DNA of 64,000 bases from Ignavibacteriota bacterium (GTDB lineage Bacteria > Bacteroidota > Ignavibacteria > Tepidaquicellales > Tepidaquicellaceae), in contig JAPLFJ010000046.1 of assembly GCA_026390735.1 (NCBI GenBank), positions 24,034-88,033 on the forward strand. The letters run 5' to 3'. Below, one piece after another: positions 19,099 through 28,327 of this stretch (its first letter is position 1; every line of letters begins with the position of its first letter). A program made the position numbers and the translations under genes. The notes below the pieces were generated by a model. That model was given only the letters and a program-made list of their open reading frames with translations, searched no databases and had not been told where the DNA came from.

Positions 19099-20864
19099 TA
19101 CTTTTCGATGCTCAAATTATAATAATCAGACCATACTTGAATCATTGTTAGACTTAGTATTATATTGTATATATATGTGCTCTTGACGTTATTTTTATAA
19201 GAATTAATTATAAAACTGAAATACTTTTCTGAAATCAATTTAAAAGCAATCGAATTATTATTATCAATTTTAGATAATACATATTGTTTAACCTCTGGTG
19301 AATATAACCATTCATCAAATCTGGAATTCAATCCCATTTTATTCCTGTATATGAACGATTTATCTATGTATTTCTCCAACAATTTCTTTAACGGATATTT
19401 AAAAATATTATTGTGCATTTTTTCGTCCCAGTTATATTTCCCCTGATCTGCTAATATACTCCTGAACATAAATGGGAAATTAACGTCCAGTGAATAAATA
19501 AATGGATCGTAAATTTTAGCCGTTGTTTGTTTTGATGCGTACATTAACATCTCCATTACCGAATACTTTGCCCATTCGTCATTTATATTATCCTTCAATA
19601 TACCCAGGAACCATAAATAGTACTCCGAAATTAGTTTATTGTGTTTTATTGAATTTGTGAATATTGTATTACCTAATGCACCTGTGTATAGATTAAATAA
19701 GTTTAAATATTTGTTATTTTCAATACTGTCTGAAGGGGCTAATCTGTATCTTCCTCTTATATTTTTTATTATCAGGTATGATGACAGTTTTTCCAGAATT
19801 TTATTCGGATACCTTATTTTAAAATCTTTGTTATAGAAGGGAGAATAATTGTAGTTTGTACAACCGTAACAACCATCAGCGAGTGTGCAATCTAATATTA
19901 AATCAGATTTTTGATCTCTGTTCATCTCTTTTGAAAAAAATGTCCCGGCAATAATTGATGATTCACCCACAGGCTCAATTATTGCTTCTGGTATTGATTC
20001 AATAGAGTCAATAAAATTATTTTTCCGGAAATTTATAATATTTAATTCTGCTTTTGTATTTTTTACTGCTTCCTCTGCATAATTTTGCTCATTATCGTTT
20101 TCTCCGAATTTAATGTAATAAGCAGAATATTTTTTATCAATGTGTTCATTTAATATAAAATTAAACAAAGTAGAATCAACTCCACCACTTATGGTTATTG
20201 CGGGTTTCATTTCTGAAAAGTATTCTGCTTGTCTGCTTAAAATGGAATATGTATCACTAATATTTCCACCTGCATTATTGTAGTCAATCCTGTAATATTT
20301 CTTGAACTTATCAATTGTCAATGATGTATTAAAAATACCATCTATTGTATTAAACTCTATGCTTGATGAAATCGGTACAGAATATATATCATTAACAATT
20401 GTAAGATATTCAGGTGATACTCCGTATTTAATTATTCCATATACCACTTCATTTCTTAAACGTTTATCCGAATATTTTATAAGTAGCCTCAAATCGGGAG
20501 ATAGAAATAACGCATTATTAGTTCTAATAAAATACATTCTTGTTCTTGTTATTCTTCCTGAACTCATAATTACATTTATATTCACACCATTGAATATTAT
20601 GTCAACTCCTGAAAAATCATTTTCGCTGTTTTCTAAATAGTATTTATAGTCCCTTAGGTCAGAAATATTAAGATTTTCATATTTATTGTTATTTTCCAGA
20701 ATGGGTTTTGATGAAAAGTATGTCAGCCTATTATTGTGATTCAGTAATATATCGTTCTTAAATCTCTTCTTTTCTGACAAAAATACATGATTGTTCTTTC
20801 GTTCAAATTCTATCTTGAAATCCTTATCCAAGAGTTCGTTGTTTTTACAAATTGCAATTATCAT
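19098..20864 (-). CDS. Asparagine-synthase-like protein without the glutaminase cysteine
   Basis: A 588-residue protein whose second half has the PP-loop ISGGVDSTLF at residues 225-234 and the wider AsnB synthase fold. The N-terminal part (MIIAICKNNELLDKDF) has the outline of the Ntn domain but no Cys2 and no RGPDDEG motif, so glutamine hydrolysis is not expected. It could use free ammonia, channel ammonia from a partner, or catalyse another AMP-dependent amide or lactam formation. Stop and start overlap by one base with the GT4 downstream. Confidence 0.78.
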   Translation of the reverse strand: MIIAICKNNELLDKDFKIEFERKNNHVFLSEKKRFKNDILLNHNNRLTYFSSKPILENNNKYENLNISDLRDYKYYLENSENDFSGVDIIFNGVNINVIMSSGRITRTRMYFIRTNNALFLSPDLRLLIKYSDKRLRNEVVYGIIKYGVSPEYLTIVNDIYSVPISSSIEFNTIDGIFNTSLTIDKFKKYYRIDYNNAGGNISDTYSILSRQAEYFSEMKPAITISGGVDSTLFNFILNEHIDKKYSAYYIKFGENDNEQNYAEEAVKNTKAELNIINFRKNNFIDSIESIPEAIIEPVGESSIIAGTFFSKEMNRDQKSDLILDCTLADGCYGCTNYNYSPFYNKDFKIRYPNKILEKLSSYLIIKNIRGRYRLAPSDSIENNKYLNLFNLYTGALGNTIFTNSIKHNKLISEYYLWFLGILKDNINDEWAKYSVMEMLMYASKQTTAKIYDPFIYSLDVNFPFMFRSILADQGKYNWDEKMHNNIFKYPLKKLLEKYIDKSFIYRNKMGLNSRFDEWLYSPEVKQYVLSKIDNNNSIAFKLISEKYFSFIINSYKNNVKSTYIYNIILSLTMIQVWSDYYNLSIEK

Positions 20865-20934
20865 TTTTCTTATTTCTCTAAAATACTGTTCAAATATTCA
20901 TTACGTTTCAAATCAACTAATAATTGTTAATTAA

Positions 20935-22200
20935 TCAGACCTTCACATTAATTGAGGAAAATGGCCATCTTCTCAAAAACCAGATTAAAAGTATTAATAC
21001 CCTTCCGGTAAATAATTTTGATTTCGGAATATTGATTTGTTTATTATTATTAATAATTTCTAACATTTCACTTATGAAAAACTCCGACCACTTATCAAAA
21101 TTAGCTTTTTCCTTAATAATTTTTATTCCGTTTTCAGATATAGTATTTCTTAATACTGAATTGCTTATTAATTCCTCAAGATTCCTTGCAATACCCTCAG
21201 AGCTGCCATCGTTCATCATTGCGCTTATTCTGTTTTCATAATAATCCCTGTATTGAATCAATTCATTCATAACAATTGGCATACCTCTGAGCGATGCTTC
21301 AAAAAAAGATTGAGGCATTCCGTCATGTATCCAGTTTGAAACCATAACATCACAAACTTTATAATATATCATCATTTCCTCCTGTGGTAAACAATTTATA
21401 ATTGTAATATATTTTTCAAGTTTGTTTATCTTTATATAGTTGATGATAGTTTGTAAATATACACCAATAGAAGCTCTGACTATAATTACCAGATGTAAAT
21501 CTGTTCTTTTCTCTATTAATTTATGATACCCTTTCACTATCTCCAGCTGCCTTCCGGGCTCTGCAACATTTCTGTTAGATAATATTATAAACTTATCCAA
21601 AGGTAATCCCAGCTCACTTCTTAATTTATTTTTTCTATCCTCCTCGTTTTCATATTTTAATTCTAGATTTTGTATTCTTAATTCATCATTAATCTTTACT
21701 CCCCATGGTACATGCACATTCTTTCCTTTTAGATTCAATTTTTCAAGCATATTCACAATCAAATTTGTTTTAGAAGCTAAAAGTTCAACATAAGGAAGAA
21801 ATAATTTCGTGAAATAAAAATCGATAAAAGTAGATAAGGGAGTTGCACAGCTATGAGTATTAACTTCTCCCCCCATTAAAACACCTGCAATTGGTTTTAT
21901 TCCGGATAATATAGCAGCGTGAAATCTGTCATAACCGCAAAAATGCACAATTATAATGTCAGGTTTTAATTTCTTAATTAAGTTTACATAAATTGATAAT
22001 CTGAAGTGCTTTTTCTTAGGTCTTATATTTTTTAATAAATATACATTAACATTTGGATAACTCTTCAATCTGTCTAAACTATCAAAATCAGAATGTGCAA
22101 TAAAAGAAATCTTAAAACCTCTTTCCGCTAACGGAATAGTCCTCTCAACACTGTGAGTTCCATCACTGCTGTTTACGCATATGTGTATATTATTATTTAT
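20935..22200 (-). CDS. Glycosyltransferase family 4 with no canonical start codon
   Basis: A GT-B enzyme with LSNRNVAEPGRQLEIVKGY and a donor loop DGMPQSFFEASLRGMP. The first usable start codon is TTG at 22068, but the reading frame stays open to a stop at 22213-22215, and the extra codons read as a normal GT4 N-terminus: NIHICVNSSDGTHSVERTIP and then LAERGFKISFIAHSDF. No ATG, GTG or TTG occurs in this extension. The best candidates are ATA codons at 22200 (8-nt overlap with the upstream gene) or 22188. I give 22200 as the start, about 421 residues; the start is uncertain. The cause could be a rare start codon, a start-codon mutation or a base error. Confidence 0.72.
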   Translation of the reverse strand: MNNNIHICVNSSDGTHSVERTIPLAERGFKISFIAHSDFDSLDRLKSYPNVNVYLLKNIRPKKKHFRLSIYVNLIKKLKPDIIIVHFCGYDRFHAAILSGIKPIAGVLMGGEVNTHSCATPLSTFIDFYFTKLFLPYVELLASKTNLIVNMLEKLNLKGKNVHVPWGVKINDELRIQNLELKYENEEDRKNKLRSELGLPLDKFIILSNRNVAEPGRQLEIVKGYHKLIEKRTDLHLVIIVRASIGVYLQTIINYIKINKLEKYITIINCLPQEEMMIYYKVCDVMVSNWIHDGMPQSFFEASLRGMPIVMNELIQYRDYYENRISAMMNDGSSEGIARNLEELISNSVLRNTISENGIKIIKEKANFDKWSEFFISEMLEIINNNKQINIPKSKLFTGRVLILLIWFLRRWPFSSINVKV

Positions 22201-23137
22201 CTTTGTAAAAGCTTATTGTTTTCTCAATACCATTCTCAAATGTGATCAATGGTTTATAACCAATATTATGTTTGGCTGACCCAATATCTGCTAATGAATG
22301 TTTAACATCGCCTGATCTTGATTTAATATATTCTACATTAATCTTTTTATTGATCTTCTCAGAAAGAATACTTACAAATCTATTTAACGATATACTCTCC
22401 TGACAAGCAATGTTCATTACTAAATACTTCTCTTGTATTTCCTGCATAATGCATCTTAGATTAGCATCTACTACATTATCAACATAAGTGAAATCACGGC
22501 TTTGATTCCCGTCCCCGTCAATTGTTATTTGTTTATTGTTTAAGATTAAATTGATAAACTTTGGTATTACTGCTGAATATTCTGAAAACGGATTCTGCTT
22601 TGGACCAAAGACATTAAAATATCTCAAAGATATTGTTTGCAAACCATATATTTCTGCAAAGACTCTGCAATAATTTTCAGCAGTCATTTTAGATATTGCA
22701 TATGGCGACAAAGGGTTTGGACACATATTTTCAGTTTTTGGAGTTACTGGATTATTGCCATAAATTGAAGATGATGATGAAAAAACTAATCTTTTTACAC
22801 CATATTCTCGTGCTGCATTGAGAATATTCAATGTGCCTACGACATTTACTTCGTTCGTTGTAATCGGGTCTTTTATTGACCTTGGTACGGATGGTAATGC
22901 AGCTAAATGTAAAATTACATCAATATCCTTCATTGCATTTTGGACTATATGATAACTTCTTATATCACCTTCTATAATATCAATATTATCTCTTGTATCT
23001 GGGTTAAGATTATTTTGATTTCCTGTCGAAAAATTATCTAATACCCTTACAAAGTAATTTTCACGTACTAACTTTTCTACTATATGAGAGCCAATAAAAC
23101 CTGCCCCTCCTGTTACCAATATTTTATGTTTATTCAT
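22193..23137 (-). CDS. SDR nucleotide-sugar epimerase (GalE/WbpP-like)
   Basis: A 314-residue extended SDR protein. GGAGFIGSHI binds NAD, SSSSSIYG and SPYAISKMTAE hold the Ser/Tyr/Lys catalytic set, and RYFNVFGPKQNP and DGDGNQSRDFTYV are typical of UDP-hexose or UDP-HexNAc C4-epimerases. WbpP-type UDP-GlcNAc 4-epimerase is the closest resemblance I can name, but uronic-acid epimerases look similar. It is the first intact gene after a 526-nt gap and may start a transcription unit covering 23.1 kb to the left edge. Confidence 0.8.
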   Translation of the reverse strand: MNKHKILVTGGAGFIGSHIVEKLVRENYFVRVLDNFSTGNQNNLNPDTRDNIDIIEGDIRSYHIVQNAMKDIDVILHLAALPSVPRSIKDPITTNEVNVVGTLNILNAAREYGVKRLVFSSSSSIYGNNPVTPKTENMCPNPLSPYAISKMTAENYCRVFAEIYGLQTISLRYFNVFGPKQNPFSEYSAVIPKFINLILNNKQITIDGDGNQSRDFTYVDNVVDANLRCIMQEIQEKYLVMNIACQESISLNRFVSILSEKINKKINVEYIKSRSGDVKHSLADIGSAKHNIGYKPLITFENGIEKTISFYKDK

Positions 23138-23663
23138 TATTTATTAATATTTATTCATTTATTGGGAAACAAATCTGAGCCATTAATGCTTTAGTATTAT
23201 GTTTCGCAATTGTCTTAAAATATATTTCTTCGTCATTTATCCGTTTAATTTATGTTTCCAAATTTCGTAATATCCCAATGTAATTTATGTCTTTTAGTTG
23301 CATAATTTCATCTCCTCTAAATATTTAACCATTTAATAACCTTTTAACCAAATCAAACACTGTTAAACCAGAAATATTCTGTTGCTATAACTGAAAAACA
23401 TTTATCTTTTAGTTAGAAAAATTCGTTTAATCATATCTTTAATCCCAATCATTTTGCCATTTGTGCTGTTTTAATCGGTCACTATTTTTTAGTTTCAGCC
23501 CTCAATTTATAATAAATTTAAAATCTCAATAAATAATCAATATATCATCTGCTTTATGTAATTCGTTTCCGTATCTCTCATTTACAAAATTACTAATGTT
23601 TTGCATACTTTAGTTTAAATTGTGAGATATATTAAATTGTTCTTTTTAAATCCGTTGTGCCCA
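23138..23663 (-). other. 526-nt intergenic gap in the minus-strand gene series
   Basis: No intact gene is visible on either strand. The part nearest the epimerase holds a possible broken small reading frame (separate entry). A TAnnTTTG-type promoter match on the minus strand lies at 23585-23592 (TAATTTTG) without a convincing -33 box. The rest is AT-rich and featureless. The gap may separate two transcription units. Confidence 0.5.
23151..23303 (-). pseudogene. Possible remnant of a short coding region
   Basis: A reading frame begins with ATG at 23303 after an AGAGGAG sequence 8 nt upstream and runs 17 codons to a TAA at 23250-23252. It continues in the same frame for another 32 codons, reading IKRINDEEIYFKTIAKHNTK then ALMAQICFPINE and a stop at 23151. 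The composition looks protein-like and the Shine-Dalgarno match is unusually good for this window. An open run of 32 codons is not rare by chance in such AT-rich DNA, so this is weak. I do not recognise the product. Confidence 0.25.
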
Positions 23664-24488
23664 TTATAACATTTTCTCAGCAACAACAATCAAACTACCA
23701 CCAAAAGGTAATTTGATTCCAATTTGAATTAAATATTCGTCAATCTTTAAAATAAATTCAAATAATTTATTAATAAATCTGTTCATCTCCAACTCTGCGA
23801 ATGTTTCTTTTTCTGTATCCCCTATTCGTTTGTTTCTTTTGAACCACCTTGACAGAAGCATTAAAGGAAATAGTGAAAATACAAATGAAGAATGGAATTT
23901 AATTCTAAACCCGTTTCTTCTTAATTTATTCAACAATTCAATCTTTGAGTACCTTCTTTTGTGACAAGCTATATCGTCCAAATAACACCACATAAACATA
24001 TATTGAGGTACACTAACAAAGAATATCCCTCCTGATTTAAGCGACTTATTCACATTTTTCATAACTAATTCATCCTCTGCTATGTGTTCCAAAACATCAA
24101 AAGCGCCTATACAATCGAATTCATTCTCAAACGGCATGTTTGTGGCATCCAATTGAACAAATTCAATTTGTGGAAGCCTCTTTTTAGCAAATTTTAATCC
24201 TTCTAAATATATTTCGGCACCGTATAATTCCAGGTTCTTATATTTTTCCAAACCCTTTAAGACATATCCAGTCCCGCAGCCAATTTCGAGGAATTTTCCC
24301 ATAACTTTATTTCCAAAATATTTTGCCACTAATATTTGCGCAATTCGGTTTCTTGACCTGAACCAAAAATTCTTCTCCTCTAAACCATATAGTTTTCTGA
24401 AACTTGATTCTTTGAAATCATTATTTTCCATTGCTAATTCAGGTGCATAACATTTAACACCCTCAATTATTTTGATATTATTTTGCAT
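23664..24488 (-). CDS. Class I SAM-dependent methyltransferase
   Basis: A 274-residue protein with motif I FLEIGCGTGYVLKGLEKY and the later DCIGAFDVLEHIAEDE, followed by KSLKSGGIFFVSVPQ. This is the UbiE/COQ5-like fold with SAM bound at the glycine-rich loop. A C-terminal hydrophobic patch (FVFSLFPLMLLSRWF) suggests membrane association. It overlaps the RffA-type aminotransferase by 11 nt and may methylate a glycan sugar or lipid-linked intermediate. The exact substrate is not visible. Confidence 0.8.
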   Translation of the reverse strand: MQNNIKIIEGVKCYAPELAMENNDFKESSFRKLYGLEEKNFWFRSRNRIAQILVAKYFGNKVMGKFLEIGCGTGYVLKGLEKYKNLELYGAEIYLEGLKFAKKRLPQIEFVQLDATNMPFENEFDCIGAFDVLEHIAEDELVMKNVNKSLKSGGIFFVSVPQYMFMWCYLDDIACHKRRYSKIELLNKLRRNGFRIKFHSSFVFSLFPLMLLSRWFKRNKRIGDTEKETFAELEMNRFINKLFEFILKIDEYLIQIGIKLPFGGSLIVVAEKML

Positions 24489-25608
24489 TATAGAATTTAC
24501 TTATAAGTTTGCAAATAGTATTGATTTCATCAATTTCCAGCTCGAAATAGAAAGGTAATCTTAATAAGCAATCTGAATAAAAATCACAATTTTTAAGCTC
24601 TTTTCCTTTATATCGATTTTCATAAAAAGGTGATTTATGCAATGATTGATAATGAAATACTGCATAAACACCATTCTCTTTAAGATATTTAATCAAATTA
24701 TCTCTTTCGTCTTCATTTTTACAAACTACATAAAACATATGACCGTTATTAGTTGCAAAATCCGGTATAAACGGTAGTTTAAAATACCCTTTTTGCTCTA
24801 AGGCAACTAAGCCTTTGTAGTATTCTATCCAGATTTTTTGTCTCTTTGTCTGAATCTTGTCCATTTCTTCTATCTGCGCATAAAGAAATGCAGCAACAAT
24901 TTCAGAAGGTAGAAACGATGACCCAACATCAACCCATCCATATTTATCTATTTCTCCTCTCCAAAAAGCCGCTCTATTGGTTCCTTTTTCCCATATAATT
25001 TCAGCTCGTTTAATAAACCTATCATCATTAACTACAAGCATTCCACCCTCACCTGATATAATATTCTTTGTCTCGTGAAATGAAAAAGCTGATAAATGAC
25101 CAATAGAACCAAGCGGTTTTCCACTATAGTAAGAATCTATTGCTTGTGCGGCATCCTCAATCACAAAAAGATTGTGTTTCTCTGCAATTTGCATAATCTT
25201 ATCCATATTGCAAGCAATTCCTGCATAATGAACAACAACGATGGCTTTGGTCTTTGATGTTATTAATTCTACAATTTTATTTTCATCAATATTTGGATTT
25301 ATTTCAGAACTGTCAGCAAAAATTATATTAGCTCCTCTTAAAATAAAAGCATTTGCAGTTGAAACAAATGTATAAGAAGGCACAATTACTTCATCACCCG
25401 GTTTTATGTCCAATAATAAAGCACACATTTCTAATGCATCTGTACAACTCGATGTCAATAAACATTTCTTAAATCCATACCTATCCTCAAAATACATATT
25501 GCATTTTTGTGTGAAATCACCATTGCCTGATATCTTGCCAGATTTTACGGCATCAAAGATATATTGAGTTTCTTTTCCTGTTAAGTAAGGTTTATTAAAA
25601 AATATCAT
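24478..25608 (-). CDS. rffA: RffA/WecE-type dTDP-4-amino-4,6-dideoxygalactose transaminase
   Basis: A 376-residue DegT-fold PLP enzyme. FVIEDAAQAI holds the pyridine-nitrogen Asp152, and AFSFHETKNIISGEGGM carries the Schiff-base Lys181. The FHETKN version of the lysine motif, the opening FFNKPYLTGKE and the FLPSEIVAAFLYAQIEE stretch are characteristic of RffA/WecE, which aminates dTDP-4-keto-6-deoxyglucose to dTDP-Fuc4N. Genes for making that keto sugar (RmlA, RmlB) are not in the window. The next genes encode a diverged PLP protein and a formyltransferase, so a 4-formamido sugar is plausible. Confidence 0.85.
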   Translation of the reverse strand: MIFFNKPYLTGKETQYIFDAVKSGKISGNGDFTQKCNMYFEDRYGFKKCLLTSSCTDALEMCALLLDIKPGDEVIVPSYTFVSTANAFILRGANIIFADSSEINPNIDENKIVELITSKTKAIVVVHYAGIACNMDKIMQIAEKHNLFVIEDAAQAIDSYYSGKPLGSIGHLSAFSFHETKNIISGEGGMLVVNDDRFIKRAEIIWEKGTNRAAFWRGEIDKYGWVDVGSSFLPSEIVAAFLYAQIEEMDKIQTKRQKIWIEYYKGLVALEQKGYFKLPFIPDFATNNGHMFYVVCKNEDERDNLIKYLKENGVYAVFHYQSLHKSPFYENRYKGKELKNCDFYSDCLLRLPFYFELEIDEINTICKLISKFYNAK

Positions 25609-26573
25609 CTATTGTATTTGTTTATGAGTTTACTAATTTTATATGCTTTAGCTTCATCAAAATGATAATCATTAAATAAATTAATTGTTTTACTATGGAT
25701 TTCAAATGCATTGGGAAAGTGATTCTTAGAAAATATTCCCTCACCCAATGAATCATATAAAGAACTAGCAAATAAATTATTTTCAAATATTTTATTTAGT
25801 ATTTTATTCTTATTAGAAAGTTTTATATTAAATCTCCAATTTTGGAATACTGAATCATATTGAATTTCCTGAATAATCAATTTTTTATAAATTTCATTAA
25901 TTATATTTTTGTGTTTTTTAATACTTTCTAATTTTAACATCAGATAATTAACAAATTTTAAATAATTTATTTGGGGTTTTTCAAAATTCAACCAATTAGA
26001 ATCGGTGTAAACAAATGAACTTTTTTTCACTAAAGCTGTTTTATATTTCTCAACAAGAATATCGAGATCACATTTATTGTATTTATTATCTTTCTGTGCA
26101 ATATATAAATGGTTTTTGTTCAAAAAACCAAACCCACCAAATCCGATATCAAGATATTTCGAATAGCCTGTGCTGAATATTGTTAAATCAACTTTGGAAT
26201 TGATATTTCTATAATCGAAATCTGGAAGACAGAGACATTTATCGTCAATAATAAAAGTACTAGGGCTAATAGTCTTTATTTCATTAAAAAAATTATTAGG
26301 CTCATAATTTAAACCATATGAATGATTAAATAATAATCCACCATATTTGTTATTATTTTTAATTTTCGATATCACAGCATCTTCATCAAGACAAATATTA
26401 TTAATATTAACATCTATTAATTCAAATGGTACATTTGCTTTTATAAAAGTCAATGGCACAATTGGACAAATATTAGCAGGAATAAGAAACATTTTTTTTA
26501 TCTTCAAACTAGATAGGACATTATATAATATTACCGAAGATCTTTGTTCAAATATTAAATATTTATAATTCAT
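25605..26573 (-). CDS. Diverged DegT-like PLP-fold protein
   Basis: A 322-residue protein that I place by pattern, not by clear family match. IPANICPIVPLTFIKANVPF and ELIDVN match the DegT opening region, FIIDDKC resembles the aspartate motif, and IFSTGYSKYLDIGFGGFGF resembles the lysine motif with Lys139 in place of the usual Schiff-base lysine. It lacks the GEGG sequence after the lysine. It overlaps RffA by 4 nt and the formyltransferase by 11 nt. It might be a second amino-sugar enzyme or a non-catalytic partner. Confidence 0.6.
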   Translation of the reverse strand: MNYKYLIFEQRSSVILYNVLSSLKIKKMFLIPANICPIVPLTFIKANVPFELIDVNINNICLDEDAVISKIKNNNKYGGLLFNHSYGLNYEPNNFFNEIKTISPSTFIIDDKCLCLPDFDYRNINSKVDLTIFSTGYSKYLDIGFGGFGFLNKNHLYIAQKDNKYNKCDLDILVEKYKTALVKKSSFVYTDSNWLNFEKPQINYLKFVNYLMLKLESIKKHKNIINEIYKKLIIQEIQYDSVFQNWRFNIKLSNKNKILNKIFENNLFASSLYDSLGEGIFSKNHFPNAFEIHSKTINLFNDYHFDEAKAYKISKLINKYNR

Positions 26574-27321
26574 CTATGTTATTTTTCTTTTTACTTTCTC
26601 TCCATATTTTAATATTAATCTTTTCATTATTAAAATAAAAGAAAGCAGGATACTTTTCTGGATCACACGACCTAATAACATGATAAAGCTTTAATAAACT
26701 TAATGATGGATCTATTTCTGAATCTTTCGGTTTCCTTTTTGGAGCAATTACTTTAATTTTGGATTTATCATTATTTATTTCTTTAATATTATCACTATCC
26801 AAAATATATAATAATTCTTTAATAAAGTTTGGCATTATATCAGAAACACCTTTTTTTATTGATGCAACAGTACTAAATTCATTAATAGAAAAACACTTTT
26901 GCAGTATAATCTTTCCATCATCCACAATATTAGTTAAAAAATGAGCAGTAATACCATGTTTGTTTTCATTATTCATTATTACATAAGGCTCCGTGTGATA
27001 ACCACGATAATATGGTAGAATTGCTGGATGGATATTTATACATTTATTGAAAGATTTAATTGTTTCATTACTAATAATTCTTCTCCATCCTATCGTTATT
27101 AGCGTATCTGGTTTGTGTATTTTTATAATTTCCATTATTTCTTTTTCATCATAGCTAATCAAATTAATATTTTTACCAATCTTTTCGAAATATTCTGATT
27201 GAGTCTCCTTTGGGAATGCTTTTTCATTTATTGGTAAAGCGACATAAATATTTGAAATATCAATGTGTTTGAAAATTAACGGATAATAATTACCTATAAG
27301 AAATAAATATTTATTTTTCAA
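26563..27321 (-). CDS. Sugar-nucleotide N-formyltransferase
   Basis: A 252-residue protein with the formyltransferase catalytic set: Asn96 and His98 in CINIHPAILPYYRG, and Asp in FLTNIVDDGKII (about 134-135). These use N10-formyltetrahydrofolate to formylate an amine, as in ArnA and in WbtJ/VioF-like enzymes for 4-amino sugars. With RffA two genes upstream, the probable product is a 4-formamido-4,6-dideoxyhexose nucleotide. The start is TTG at 27321; the reading frame upstream has no ATG. Confidence 0.8.
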   Translation of the reverse strand: MKNKYLFLIGNYYPLIFKHIDISNIYVALPINEKAFPKETQSEYFEKIGKNINLISYDEKEIMEIIKIHKPDTLITIGWRRIISNETIKSFNKCINIHPAILPYYRGYHTEPYVIMNNENKHGITAHFLTNIVDDGKIILQKCFSINEFSTVASIKKGVSDIMPNFIKELLYILDSDNIKEINNDKSKIKVIAPKRKPKDSEIDPSLSLLKLYHVIRSCDPEKYPAFFYFNNEKINIKIWRESKKKNNIDEL

Positions 27322-27406
27322 TTCGATTATATTAAAATAGTTTATTTAATATTTTTGTAAAGAAAATGGTTTATCAATCTCACCATACTACTTTATAAAT
27401 TAAATA

Positions 27407-28327
27407 CTATAATATTTCTTTAATATTATAATTTGGTCTTTTCGTAGTTTTTAAATTTATACGATAAATATATTCCCCAATTATTCCGAGAGCCAACATA
27501 ATAGAAGATAATCCCAAACCAATTATTATTACTAATGAGGGATAGCCTATTAATAAATCATCAAAAATAACTTTGCGTATTACAATATAAACAGCATAAA
27601 TCAATGTGATGATAAACATACTAATAGATAATTTTGTTAATATTTTTATTGGATAATTTGAGAAGGTTACAAATATATTAATAGAATGAGACATCAGCAT
27701 TTTCAGATTATATGAACTATTTCCCCCTTTCCTCTCACTATGAGATACTTGGCAACTGCTAATATGGGTGGTTATCCAGGCAATGTATCCATCCAAAAAA
27801 GTATATGAATTTCTCATTTCCACAATTGATTTAGCTATACTTGTCTTTATTAATCTTAACGCAGAATAATCTCCGTGTAATTCAGGAACACCAAGTTTTA
27901 TTATTCGTTTAAATAATTGGGAAGATATATTTCGAAATAATGAGTGTTTTAGCTCTTTGTATTTCCCATACACGACATCATAATCATTTTCTTTTTGTTT
28001 ATTTATTAATTTAATTATATCAGCAGGTAATTGTTGTAAGTCTTCATCTATTGTAATCACAAAATTTCCTTTTGCATGCTCAAATCCACAGATTAACGCA
28101 TTATGTTGTCCAAAATTCCGGCTAAGCTTTATAAGCTTTATATAGTTAGGATGAAAATCCTTTAATCTTTTTAATACGTTCCATGAGTTATCTGGGCCAC
28201 AATCATACACAAATAGGATTTCATATGACAACTTATTCTCCACAAAGAATTCTTCTATCTTATTATATAATTCCTCAACGGTTTTTTCTCCATTAAATAT
28301 TGGGACAACTACTGAATATTGAATCAC
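27407..28327 (-). CDS. GT2 glycosyltransferase with C-terminal membrane anchor (ArnC/GtrB-like)
   Basis: A 306-residue protein starting at GTG 28327. SVVVPIFNGEKTVEELY opens the GT-A domain, FVYDCGPDNSW is the nucleotide motif, and ITIDEDLQQLP is the DxD-type metal site. Two hydrophobic helices fill about residues 230-290. This layout matches ArnC and GtrB, which move a sugar from a nucleotide to undecaprenyl phosphate. Given the RffA/formyltransferase neighbours, a formamido sugar could be its cargo. It overlaps the upstream ATP-grasp gene by 4 nt. Confidence 0.84.
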   Translation of the reverse strand: MIQYSVVVPIFNGEKTVEELYNKIEEFFVENKLSYEILFVYDCGPDNSWNVLKRLKDFHPNYIKLIKLSRNFGQHNALICGFEHAKGNFVITIDEDLQQLPADIIKLINKQKENDYDVVYGKYKELKHSLFRNISSQLFKRIIKLGVPELHGDYSALRLIKTSIAKSIVEMRNSYTFLDGYIAWITTHISSCQVSHSERKGGNSSYNLKMLMSHSINIFVTFSNYPIKILTKLSISMFIITLIYAVYIVIRKVIFDDLLIGYPSLVIIIGLGLSSIMLALGIIGEYIYRINLKTTKRPNYNIKEIL

